A stretch of 64,000 nucleotides of DNA. It comes from Antedon mediterranea. Taxonomy: Eukaryota; Echinodermata; Crinoidea; Comatulida; Antedonidae. Positions within the stretch are counted from its first letter, which is position 1. Every line of letters begins with the position of its first letter. This document shows, one piece after another, positions 38,701 through 46,581 of this stretch. The notes beneath the pieces are model-generated. The model saw only the letters and a program-made list of their open reading frames with translations, was not told the origin of the DNA and did no database searches. Both the position numbers and the translations under genes were made by a program. The DNA is taken from NCBI RefSeq assembly GCF_964355755.1, contig NC_092672.1, forward strand, positions 7,006,001 to 7,070,000, in the 5' to 3' direction.

Positions 38701-41700
38701 ATTCATCAAATGCACCGGAAACCAGAATAGCAGGTTTATCGTAAATAAAACGAAATTATTATACAAATAATGAATGTTTATGAGTGCAATGGTACAAATA
38801 ATGGCACGAGGTGAATGATGAAAGGTTATATCAACGAGGCAAAGCCGAGTTGATATAACCTTTCATCATTCACCAAGTGCCATTATTTGTACCATTACAC
38901 GAATACAAAACATTCATTATTTGTTTTATATAACATCTAGACGTTTTTTTTTCGTACACAAAAATGTTTCAAAAAGTACTATTTAACGATCGTTGAATAG
39001 TGCGTACTATTGCACGCCATGTGACCCACATTCGTCCAATCAAATGACAGGAATTTATATAGGTGTTATATAAAAACGTATATTTACCTATTCTAGATAC
39101 ATGCAAGGCAACAATATAGCATCATTCGAAGGTGATGTCTTTCAGGATTTAAAACAATTGAAATATCTGTAAGTAAACCATGTTAAACCTATATAGAGTA
39201 GGCTAGTTTTAGTTGTGTAGGTAAACGTTTGTGTTTATTTTTTCTAAAATTAATCTGAAGCTCATTAAACATGTTTAGTTAAATTTCTTTATACCGCTAC
39301 AATAATAGTAGACTATATAATACTTTTACATAAAAAATACTATGGCAACAGCAGAAAATTGCCGTACATTTTGGAACTAATTGTTTATTTGTTTCATTAA
39401 CAGTAATATCCATGGTAATGGATTGGAATCCATCGGCAGAGGAACATTTTTCGGATTATCAAAACTCGAGTATTTGTAAGTATAAAGTATTTTAGATGTA
39501 CGTGATGGGTGACATTGTATGGGTTAATGGAGAGAACACCTTACAATTTAAATACAAAATAACAGAAAAAGATACAATTTAATTCCTAAGTAAAAGTGTA
39601 TATGTATAACAGAATGGTTCTGTGGTAACATTATTTATGTGTGCTCTATTTTAGAAATATGTCTGGAAATAACATTGGTAACGTTGATAAATTGATATTC
39701 AAGGACTTGATGTCTCTTAAAACATTGTGAGTAATGTATATAATCTTGTACTTTGGAAAATGGAAGTTACAGTACAATAAATGTATGTCAATATTGTGTC
39801 AGAGTAGCCTAGATATAATATAGACTTGCCCCAAGTCTGTATTATCTTTTTTTTTTATTTATTTTTTTTTATTTCGACCGCGATTTTTGTCTGAAAATAC
39901 AGACTTGTGAAACACGTATAGAAATCGATTTGCAGACCGCAAACATACGATAAGAATGACGTAGGTTATCATACCGTATTTGGCTATATGGGGCGGGCGG
40001 TATGTAAATATGGATTTCGAATCAACCAATGATCATTTTGTTTCAAAATGAAAGAGATCGAGTACGTAGGCCTACCAGTGCTTAATGTACGATCGAGACT
40101 GTTGAAATATAAAATAGTAATGCCAAGTTGTTTTGTTTATTAATTGTTTAGTCCTTGGCCTAGGCCTCTTTCGTAGGTCCTACTCAACTCGCACGTATGA
40201 CCTGCCAATTAAAACGCCAAATGAAGTAGGCCTACATACCACCGGCACACAACAGGGCTACACCACCACACAGAACAGGACAGGGTCTGGGTGGGAATTA
40301 AATCAAAATTATCTCCGCGTAATAAATGATCCATTCAATGTTTGATTTGCGGAGAAGCTAGCCTATCATATATCAAGACGAGTTTTCATGTTTCAAAGAT
40401 CCCATCAAATGTTTACCAGACTACTAGGCATATAAAATAATTTCTAGCCTTCAGAACTTTCATAAATGTACCCAAGTACACATTGTCTAAACGTAACATA
40501 GCGCATCCGCATCATCTTAGTTGTTGAGCTTTTGAAATTCTTAAATATGAATATTTAAACGGTGTTCGAGAGAGTAGCCAATCGCATGCAGCTGAAACTA
40601 GTCAACCGGATAATCGTATGCACCAAGAATTCTTGGTGTCAAACCACGTGACTTGTGCGTGTTTCCCCAGACGGAGTATCCAAAATCAAGTAGTATACGT
40701 ATGAAACGCCATATGTGCCAAAATATTTATCTTTTAACTAATATTAAGACAAAACTCAGTCTGGAACCCAGACTACCTAGATATAGAGAGATGAAAGAGA
40801 AATACTCGTCTACAAAGTATATACAGTAGCTCTTGCTCTTATAGCGGTGTTGTGTCCATGTAGGAACCGAGCTTCATGAAGTAAATCTTTCATTTCAGAA
40901 TATCTGATGATTATTCATTTTGCTGTTTGTTGGAAGATGTTGGTTTTAACGAAGTTGACTGTACGCCAGATGCAGACGTGTTTTCATCATGTGATAACCT
41001 TATGCAGAATGTGTACCTTAGAGCTTTCTTATGGTTATTTGGACTGAGTGCACTTCTAGGAAACAGTTTTGTAATCTTATGGCGATGGATAAATTGGCCT
41101 GCAAAGAAAAGTCCATCTTACACACAATCGTTTCTAATTACTAATCTTGCAGTTGCCGATATGCTTATGGGGTTGTATATGTTGATCATTGCCAGTGCCG
41201 ATTCCTACTATCGGGAAGATTACGTCACACATGATAGCGAATGGAAGGCCAGTCGAATATGTACGCTTGCAGGAATCTTAGCCTTTCTATCCAGTGAATC
41301 GTCTGTGTACACTCTAACCGTCATTAGCTGCGACAGGTTTTTGCACATTGCATTTCCATTTCGCCGTTTTCATCTTACACAAGAAACAGTAAAATTTGCA
41401 GTAGCTGTCGGATGGTTTCTGACCCTCGTCGCGAGTATTCTGCCAGCATTACCAATCCCGTACTTTAACGATGAGTATTACGGTGTCACCAGCGTGTGTC
41501 TTGCATTGCCATTGACGTCGGAAAAAGTCAGAGGATGGGAATATACCACTGCGATTTTTATAGGTTTTAATTCGTTATGCTTCTTGCTAATTTTTGTTTG
41601 TTATTCAGGTGTGTTCATTTTAATAAAGATATCGAATAGTAAAGTAAATCAAGCAGGACACATGAATTCTGACAAGAATAAGCACATTGCAATTGCTATA

Positions 41701-43249
41701 CGAATGGCTGTTATTGTCGCTACAGACTTCTGCTGCTGGGTACCCATCATAGTAATGGGTATTTTATCATTGACAACATCTGTTAACATACCGGCCACGG
41801 TATATGCTTGGGCTGCAGTCTTCATTTTGCCAATAAATTCAGCAATTAACCCATACTTATATACAATAGCATCTTTAAAGAAACTTCAAAGGCAACTAAA
41901 ACCTTCTAAACATGTATCAGAAAGTATGCCATCTACGGAAAGAACAAATATGAAAATTGGTATGTAAAGAAAAATTATCTATTTCTTTATGTAATTAGGA
42001 TGATAAATCGCGGTTACTGTTACTACAGAGAGAAAAAAAAAGTGTTTTTATTCTATATAAATAGTTTGATCTAAATTTAAACGAACATTTATTTTTAGTA
42101 CGTTTTCTAGCCCTCTAAGTAATAATAATGGAAACTGTTTTCCAAGGGTCCCTACGTTAATTATTTTATAATTGATTGTTAAATTTTGTTATGTTTGTCA
42201 CGGAAACTTACCGTCATCCATCACGTCACATTGTCTCTCTCCACCTAGTTACAGAAAGAACCACAAGCAATTATTATAGTCATGCTTTTAACTCATGTTT
42301 TTGTCATTGTTTACTCAGAAGGTGTAACCATCCCACGAAATCAAAAAGAGCAATCTACCGTTGAGAAAATCGAAGCTATGTTATCAACTGGAACAGATAG
42401 ACATGGGAAAGAACTGGATGCAGACGTACGTAAACACCTTTCAATGGCGTTGAGATTTGCTAAGCAGCAACAGGCTGGAATTGTACAAGTAAGAACGTTT
42501 ATTTATATTCTTATGTAAGTACACATCACAAAATAGAAACATTTCTGAATAAAATGACAATTCGGCGGGTAGGCCTGTCAATAGCTCGATCTCAATGGAG
42601 ATTCAAATAAAATATGCAACAATATAAATCTGAGCTTTCTCTAAACGGTATAATCATTCGTCAGGGCAAAACTAATGAGTTTTGAGCAAGTTGCTTATCT
42701 TTTTACAATAACGAATCATACGTCACTTATAGATGTCTCGTCTATCAAGACGACACACTTTTTCAGCATTAAATGACAGTTCCAAAATAATATCGTCCGA
42801 ACAATATCATTGTCTCTTTCATTAATTAATGTTAAAAATGTTTTCTTCTGAACAAATATGTTTGTACAATTTTTTGGTTGGATATGTCATTTTTAATTTA
42901 CAATAGTACTTTACAAAAATGTTTTCATGTAGTAAATTAGGTTCAGTTATATTAGATAATGCAAGTCGTTCCTGTGTTGTATCTAAAGGAACAAATGATA
43001 TGTCGTGTAAATGACAATAAAGATGTATGGATTGTTCTGTTTGGTTTCTTGCAGGTTGAGGTTGAGGATTGTGTGGAATCCGAAGAAAACACACCAGAAG
43101 AACCTGAAGACACTACAAAAAATCGATCTCAAGACGAAACACAAGAACGAAGCGTATACTGTATAGGAGTATCTAATCCTGCTTACGACAACGAATCATA
43201 CGTCACTAGAAGTCTCGCCTATCAAGACGACACATTTTTTCAGCATTAA
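23704..43249 (+). CDS. Gene 2: giant mosaic LRR-GPCR (mucin-SRCR7-CTLD-LDLa-kringle-LDLa-LRR-7TM)
   Basis: Exons: 23704-23776, 25325-25999, 27106-27405, 27653-27943, 28333-28626, 30054-30338, 31202-31495, 31719-32030, 32296-32598, 32952-33005, 33502-33840, 34054-34182, 34437-34676, 35125-35259, 35437-35553, 35889-36002, 36290-36442, 37043-37276, 37734-37842, 38092-38184, 38358-38429, 39097-39168, 39404-39475, 39655-39726, 40899-41959, 42319-42488, 43055-43249. Phases match at every junction, and the total of 6258 nt gives 2085 codons plus stop. The core from LDLa to 7TM is a relaxin-receptor/GRL101-type LGR. The SRCR, mucin-like, lectin-like and kringle parts suggest adhesion or recognition at the cell surface (inference). 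Least certain are the first two exons. That 27106 onward belongs to this transcript is supported by phase and spacing only. A split into an SRCR gene and a GPCR gene near 33 kb is the main alternative. Confidence 0.75.
23955..24007 (+). repeat. (TTC)n microsatellite
   Basis: CTTCTTCTT tracts interrupted by a T run lie in the putative first intron of gene 2. The poly-Leu frame here is a by-product. Confidence 0.9.
24420..25260. repeat. Dispersed repeat X, copy 2
   Basis: Shorter, more diverged copy of the repeat at 22140-23195, located in the putative first intron of gene 2 just before the mucin-like exon. Confidence 0.7.
25325..25999 (+). CDS. Gene 2 candidate exon: mucin-like (SYPDST)n repeat stalk
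   Basis: A strong pyrimidine tract and TTTTAG precede 25325, and ACT|GTGAGT follows 25999. It is phase 1-1 and 225 codons long, open throughout. The product is an 18-bp/six-residue repeat around SYPDST, with variants such as TLYPDT and SNPDST, and no cysteines. Ser, Thr and Pro density suggests an O-glycosylated extended stalk (inference). The complementary strand is also open in two frames, but only this strand has matching splice sites and phase. Confidence 0.6.
26042..26943. mobile_element. Composite MITE: long hairpin next to a 33-bp-TIR element
   Basis: 26042-26206 is an almost complete inverted repeat of about 75-bp arms centred near 26128. Directly adjoining is 26209-26943, which has 33-bp terminal inverted repeats (TATATAACATCTAAATAG... 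and its inverse ...TTTAGGTGTTATATA, three mismatches). A shortened copy lies at 38762-39072 and is absent from the matching intron of gene 3. No transposase frame was seen. Confidence 0.75.
27106..28626 (+). CDS. Gene 2 exons: SRCR domains 1-3 (27106-27405, 27653-27943, 28333-28626)
   Basis: Three phase 1-1 exons of 100, 97 and 98 codons, each encoding one scavenger-receptor cysteine-rich domain. SRCR1 has [27 protein letters not shown] and a final GIVC, SRCR2 has [14 protein letters not shown] and GIRC, SRCR3 is more diverged ([14 protein letters not shown]). The family serves in ligand and pathogen binding in secreted and membrane proteins and is greatly expanded in echinoderms. Confidence 0.85.
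28856..29459 (-). mobile_element. 5'-truncated LINE fragment (RT-protein C-terminus)
   Basis: On the minus strand a 133-residue frame (29058-29459) encodes the end of a non-LTR RT protein ([32 protein letters not shown]). The 3' non-coding part ends in a TA repeat at about 28857-28878. The plus-oriented SRCR exons flank it, so it lies in an intron of gene 2. Confidence 0.85.
29460..29742. repeat. Pair of ~84-96-bp direct repeats 187 bp apart
   Basis: 29460-29543 and 29647-29742 are nearly identical (beginning CTTTTACCAATATTATATTC). The first lies against the 5' end of the truncated LINE. Between them is a short piece related to the receptor 3' flank (AACATGTCTAGTAAACA) and a GAAACGCCAT motif shared with 36.6 and 40.7 kb. 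Confidence 0.85.
30054..30338 (+). CDS. Gene 2 exon: divergent SRCR domain 4
   Basis: Phase 1-1 exon of 95 codons with acceptor TTTACAG and donor G|GTATGG. It retains SRCR features (KWNYICDSE, then FICLQ and a terminal Cys) also seen in SRCR5 (KWNYICSE), but the middle is rich in Tyr and Asp and does not fit the consensus well. Confidence 0.7.
30397..30777 (+). repeat. Fragment of receptor 3' flanking sequence inside a gene 2 intron
   Basis: Colinear with the region after the stop codon of gene 3 (about 50800-51130) and partly with 9479-9532 after gene 1. It shares ATAAATGTTGA, AACATTTTGGCAAAT, GAAGTGACGGTA and the GTACATCCCTAATACGTTG block. Confidence 0.8.
30899..31145. repeat. Fold-back element plus a separate perfect hairpin
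   Basis: About 65-bp arms (30899-30971 and 31030-31092) are inverted copies (for example ACACTGGTCTCTGTGCCATG and its reverse complement) around a 58-bp centre. Immediately after, 31095-31116 and 31124-31145 form a 22-bp perfect stem with a seven-base AT loop. It lies between SRCR exons 4 and 5. Confidence 0.85.
31202..32598 (+). CDS. Gene 2 exons: SRCR domains 5-7 (31202-31495, 31719-32030, 32296-32598)
   Basis: Phase 1-1 exons of 98, 104 and 101 codons. SRCR6 and SRCR7 are canonical six-cysteine group-A domains: [20 protein letters not shown] and [42 protein letters not shown]5 is somewhat diverged. All acceptors have good pyrimidine tracts and the donors are GTGATA, GTACGT and GTAAAT. Confidence 0.9.
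32952..33005 (+). CDS. Gene 2 exon: 18-codon linker
   Basis: Acceptor TTTAG and donor G|GTAAGT enclose 54 nt, phase 1-1, reading [17 protein letters not shown]. It has no cysteine and is probably a spacer between the SRCR array and the lectin-like domain. It is called from splice signals and phase alone. Confidence 0.55.
33502..33840 (+). CDS. Gene 2 exon: C-type-lectin-like domain
   Basis: Phase 1-1 exon of 113 codons. It begins [14 protein letters not shown] and ends CNYVDAYVC, the Cys frame of a CTLD. The calcium/sugar motifs EPN/QPD and WND are not visible, so classical carbohydrate binding is unlikely. Gene 1 has the end of the same domain at 1-84. Confidence 0.75.
34054..34182 (+). CDS. 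Gene 2 exon: LDLa module before the kringle
   Basis: 43 codons, phase 1-1, six cysteines and calcium box CPDNSDE. Same length and position as gene 1 exon 287-415. Confidence 0.9.
34437..34676 (+). CDS. Gene 2 exon: kringle domain
   Basis: 80-codon phase 1-1 exon, six cysteines, with [18 protein letters not shown] and [10 protein letters not shown]. Very similar to the gene 1 kringle and in the same place between LDLa modules. Confidence 0.93.
35125..36002 (+). CDS. Gene 2 exons: three LDLa modules (35125-35259, 35437-35553, 35889-36002)
   Basis: Phase 1-1 exons of 45, 39 and 38 codons with six cysteines each. The first two have full acidic boxes (CPDSSDE, CLDGTDE), while the third has CPKRIDE, in which the Asp before the Ser/Asp/Glu is replaced. 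The start of the middle exon's homology (35460) is also the left edge of the segment duplicated into gene 3. Confidence 0.88.
36290..36442 (+). CDS. Gene 2 exon: divergent LDLa-like module
   Basis: 51 codons, phase 1-1, with [18 protein letters not shown] followed by [11 protein letters not shown]. It lacks the SDE calcium box, as do the equivalents in genes 1 and 3. Confidence 0.78.
37043..37276 (+). CDS. Gene 2 exon: double LDLa module
   Basis: A single 78-codon phase 1-1 exon encodes two complete LDLa modules (boxes CENGEDE and CLRGDDE). Gene 1 splits the same modules with an intron exactly at the boundary. Confidence 0.9.
37734..39726 (+). CDS. Gene 2 exons: LRR N-cap and five LRR exons
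   Basis: N-cap 37734-37842 ([14 protein letters not shown]), then LRR exons 38092-38184 (93 nt), 38358-38429, 39097-39168, 39404-39475 and 39655-39726 (72 nt each), all phase 2-2. LRR asparagines are seen in ISGNNI, MQGNNI, IHGNGL and MSGNNI. Two introns carry transposon insertions that are absent from gene 3. Confidence 0.9.
38762..39072. mobile_element. Deleted copy of the composite hairpin/TIR element
   Basis: It starts TATACAAATAATG, contains the long hairpin with centre near 38845, and ends GGTGTTATATA. It is absent from the matching gene 3 intron (about 47500), which defines its ends. Related to 26042-26943 with most of the interior lost. Confidence 0.8.
39818..40785. mobile_element. 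~0.97-kb insertion with target-site duplication in a gene 2 intron
   Basis: CCTAGATATA occurs at 39808-39817 and 40776-40785, but only once at the empty site in gene 3 (about 48252). The ends are small inverted repeats (AGACTTGCCCCAAGTCT near the left end, AGTCTGGAACCCAGACT near the right). No transposase frame is visible, so it is a non-autonomous element of unknown family. Confidence 0.8.
40899..41959 (+). CDS. Gene 2 exon: LRR hinge and complete 7TM domain
   Basis: Phase 2 start and phase 1 end. The cysteine-rich hinge (FCCLLEDVG...VDCTP...FSSCDNL) resembles relaxin-type LGRs. The 7TM has [47 protein letters not shown] (DRF in the DRY position), [14 protein letters not shown] and NPYLYT. 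Cys residues at the top of TM3 and in the second extracellular loop can form the usual disulfide. A rhodopsin-class fold is clear, while the coupling partner is not predictable. Confidence 0.93.
42319..42488 (+). CDS. Gene 2 exon: cytoplasmic tail, part 1
   Basis: Acceptor TTACTCAG; joining from 41959 gives [20 protein letters not shown] and a charged helical stretch ending [10 protein letters not shown], donor CAA|GTAAGA (phase 0). Nearly identical in gene 3. Confidence 0.85.
43055..43249 (+). CDS. Gene 2 terminal exon: acidic tail with NPAY motif
   Basis: Acceptor TTCTTGCAG, phase 0, 64 codons and stop TAA at 43247-43249. The first half is acidic and Ser/Thr-rich. The end contains [14 protein letters not shown], where NPAY fits the NPxY endocytosis / PTB-binding consensus and several tyrosines could be phosphorylated (family knowledge plus inference). 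The motif is retained in gene 3. Confidence 0.88.
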   Translation, partial: VEVEDCVESEENTPEEPEDTTKNRSQDETQERSVYCIGVSNPAYDNESYVTRSLAYQDDTFFQH

Positions 43250-43360
43250 ATGGCAGTTCCAAAATAATATCTTCCGAAAAATATTATGGTCATTTTAAAT
43301 GTAATGTTTCTAGCTATTCTTCGGGTCAATAGACAACTTTGCCAAATAGCGAAAATGTCT

Positions 43361-43383
43361 AATAAACACACTTTGTAAATAAA
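43361..43383 (+). promoter_or_regulatory. Gene 2 candidate polyadenylation signals
   Basis: AATAAA at 43361-43366 and again at 43378-43383, about 112 and 129 bases after the stop codon. Confidence 0.55.
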
Positions 43384-43452
43384 TCGTAAAAAATATAAAT
43401 GTTGATTTTTTTTATTGTTTCTTTTGCTTATCTGGATAATGAAGTGTTTTTT

Positions 43453-44546
43453 AGTCGCGTGGAAGCGACTCTATAGTTCACTATGTCGGTCGGTCGGTCT
43501 GTCGGTCTGTCGGTCTGGTATCACTATGCGTTTTATCGCTTTCTGACCTTATCTTGATATCAGTTTAATCTAGCTAGGTCAATTTTTCACAGTATATTCC
43601 TTATGGCCAGGAATCGATGTGGTTATGTTTTCACGGTGCGCAATAAAAAATTACGTGGTCTACGCACGATTTAACGAAATCACGTTTGTAATCATATCTT
43701 CACAACCATGAATCACAATTAAATAAAATTTGGTACTCATAAATTTCAGGGCATAAATCCTCATATGGCAATAAAATTACGTGCGTAGCGCATGCAGTTT
43801 GGACAGTTTGGACACAAGATGGTCGCATACATACCATAATCACTGGCAGTAACGAGAAAGTTGTTTTATCCAGAACTTCCGATCTTAAACAATTACCTAA
43901 ATGTAAAAGGTAATGTGTAAGAATTTTAAATGTCCTAAATCTGTATTGTATTTTATGTAGATAAGATGATTTTAGATTTTATTTGTAACGCATGTAATAA
44001 ACCATTTAAACCAATTCAATTGTTAAACGAACATCGTACGGGAAGCCTTTTAGACAACGACGTAGACGACGCTGAATTACGTAACGACTCTATTGTTTAT
44101 CCTGCTTTTGGCATACTATGCAAATTATGCGAGATTGATTGTACAAAGGGTTTTAAAATTGGTCATTTAAATGTCAGAAGTCTCTATAATAAGGTGGACC
44201 ATGTTCGGAGTTTACTTTCGGAATGCCGTTTCCATGTTTTAGGAATTAGTGAAACCTGGCTAGATCAAAATATACATAATAGTGAACTTGCAATCCCAGG
44301 ATACCTATTAGTTAGAACAGACAGAAATAGACACGGAGGTGGGGTGGCTATCTATGTAAACGAAAATGTTGATTTTGATGTCATTGACTTTGGTGAAAAT
44401 ACAATTGAATCGGTATGGATAAAAATTAAGCCGGTTAACACTAAACCGTTCGTTATAGGTAATGTTTATAGACCACCAAATTCGTGTACTGGATTTGTTG
44501 ATATAATGCATGATCAAATATCTTTTATACTAGATAGTATAAGAGA
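43453..44546 (+). mobile_element. Repeat filler and LINE endonuclease fragment at the duplication junction
   Basis: From 43453, where similarity with the gene 3 flank stops, there is an AGTCGC-GTGGA-GCGACT hairpin and a GTCGGTCG/GTCTGTCG repeat of unknown origin. At about 44150-44546 a frame encodes the N-terminal part of an APE-type LINE endonuclease: IGHLNVRSLYNKVDHV, GISETWLD, RHGGGVAIYV, IGNVYRPPNS. The domain is cut before its catalytic DFN motif, where receptor sequence begins. The frame upstream (43966-44150) may belong to the same element. Confidence 0.8.
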
Positions 44547-44959
44547 GAGTTTTCCTGTGATAATGGACGCTGTTTACAATCTTCATTGCAATGTAACAGA
44601 ATTAAAGACTGTTTAGATGGAACAGACGAACTAAAATGTGGTAGGCGGTTTTTCTTGGATAACATGGCATAACATTAGCACAACATTTTATTGTAAGGGG
44701 AGTTTACAGTTGGAGAGATTTTTTGGATCTTACAGTGTATTATGCCTCATGTAATGTATAGAACAACAAAAGACTGATAGGTTGTAGATACAAAATGGGA
44801 AGATCTTTAATGTATGGAAAATTAGAAGGTGAAGCCTAGAACGTGCCGCACTGCAACTGCAATTGTATTAAAATAATTTCGCTCGAGTAACAAAAGTGCT
44901 GTATATATCCATTTATTTTTTCCGGTGCAAGTGTCACTTAATACAGTTATCTTTACCAG

Positions 44960-46378
44960 GTGAATGCAGCTCAGGTTTTTTACGATGTAGTGATGGTAAA
45001 TGTTTGCACCCAAAATTCAAATGTGATCGAATAAGAGATTGTCCAACAGGAATTGATGAGCCCATGGATGAGCCAAATAATTGCCGTAAGTAGTAGCAAT
45101 CAAATAATCACTAACATTTCACATTTCATTGAGTTTAGACAGGTAGGCTATTTGAAGCAAGTTTTTCTTAAGTGAACATATAAATGATGACAGTGACGAA
45201 ACTAGACTAGCTTTATCATTTGGAGGCAAGTTATCACTAATTCTTGTGTTGTCATTCCTATTATAGAATATACTGATACAAAATCGTTATGTAATAAAAC
45301 AGAGATGGTATGCGCAAATGGCATTTGCATTGATCAGCGTCACCTGTGTCTATTCGACTACGATGTGTATTCAGACGACGTTATAACAGGTTGTCGAGAT
45401 CGTAGTCACTTACAACATTGTGGTGAGTTGAGTTGTTTCATGTGTTGTGCAACGTTCGTATTTATTCAATAGTATAATCATACAACGATCCTGTTTATTC
45501 AGGAACGATGGTACTTGACAAAAATGTATAACATAAAGGTTTCAATTGCTTTGTTTATCGTGCATTTTCTACTTGTCACAAGTTATGACACGCCATATAT
45601 GCCTTTTTAAAATATTAAGTCAAAACACCTGGACCCGAAGACTGGCATATGAAAGTACTTTTCGTGAATAAGTGCATTTTGTAGGATTGTAGATAATAAA
45701 TAAATCATTTTGTTTGAAAAATCAAGTAAAGTAATTACTCACATTCTTTAGCTTTCGCCATCTTGGCGGAAGCAATGATGTGTATACGTGATCGAGAAAT
45801 ACAGCTCCTTCGTCGTGGTTGATTGCGTTATACCCCCCCCCCCCCCCTTCTTTCTGATTTGGATTGCTTTTACTTTGTAAATTATTTGTTTTATTTTTAA
45901 AGTGTGAATTATTTAAAGTACGATTGTTTTATTATTTATTACAAACAGTTTTCATTGGGGACCTACATGCAACATTATAGTAACTCGGCATTTATTTATT
46001 ATATTTTGATTTGAAGACCCTTACAGAAGACTCGGTTCTCGGGCAAATTGTTCCATATATTGTTCCACTAACACAAGAACTTATGAGATAACTCTCCTTT
46101 TTTGCAAAAGTTTCTAACGCTTTAAATCAAACTTTATCGTGTAGCTTCATTCGAGTGTCCAGCAAACACATACAAATGTCCGAGCTCGTACTGCATAACA
46201 ATCAAAAGCCGATGTGATGGGCGAGATGATTGCGAAAATGGAGAAGATGAACAGTATTGTGAGGATTATAACTGTCCAGGATACTTCAAATGTCAAGATG
46301 CGTCAAATTGTATTTCTCAAGGTCGTGTGTGTGACGGAATCAAAGACTGTCTTCGTGGGGATGATGAACTTTTTTGCG
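44960..46378 (+). CDS. Gene 3 exons: LDLa modules (44960-45085, 45267-45422, 46145-46378)
   Basis: Phase 1-1 exons. The first is 12 nt longer than in gene 2 because a GATGAGCC-containing unit is repeated near its end. The second is the divergent LDLa-like module, one codon longer. The third is the double LDLa exon, as in gene 2. Confidence 0.88.
45834..45848 (+). repeat. Poly-C tract
   Basis: An uninterrupted run of about 15 C in a gene 3 intron, inside a segment absent from gene 2. Confidence 0.9.
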
Positions 46379-46581
46379 GTATGGTATGATGCCTAATCGA
46401 TACACATTTACAAATATATGAATACTAAATAAATAGAGAATCATTCATAAAATAAATAACACAAAGTGTCATCCATGTGTTCTAGATTGTTTGGATACGT
46501 TGATTTAGGAAAAAATGAAACCGTAACGAATTGATCTTTAAAATTGTTCAAACTACTTTTCATTGATAAATTGTGTCATAG

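Noticed and set aside
44566-44616. Continuation of the LINE frame into receptor sequence as a fusion protein
   Set aside because: The LINE frame reads the LDLa exon out of frame and stops at 44616, so no functional fusion is made.
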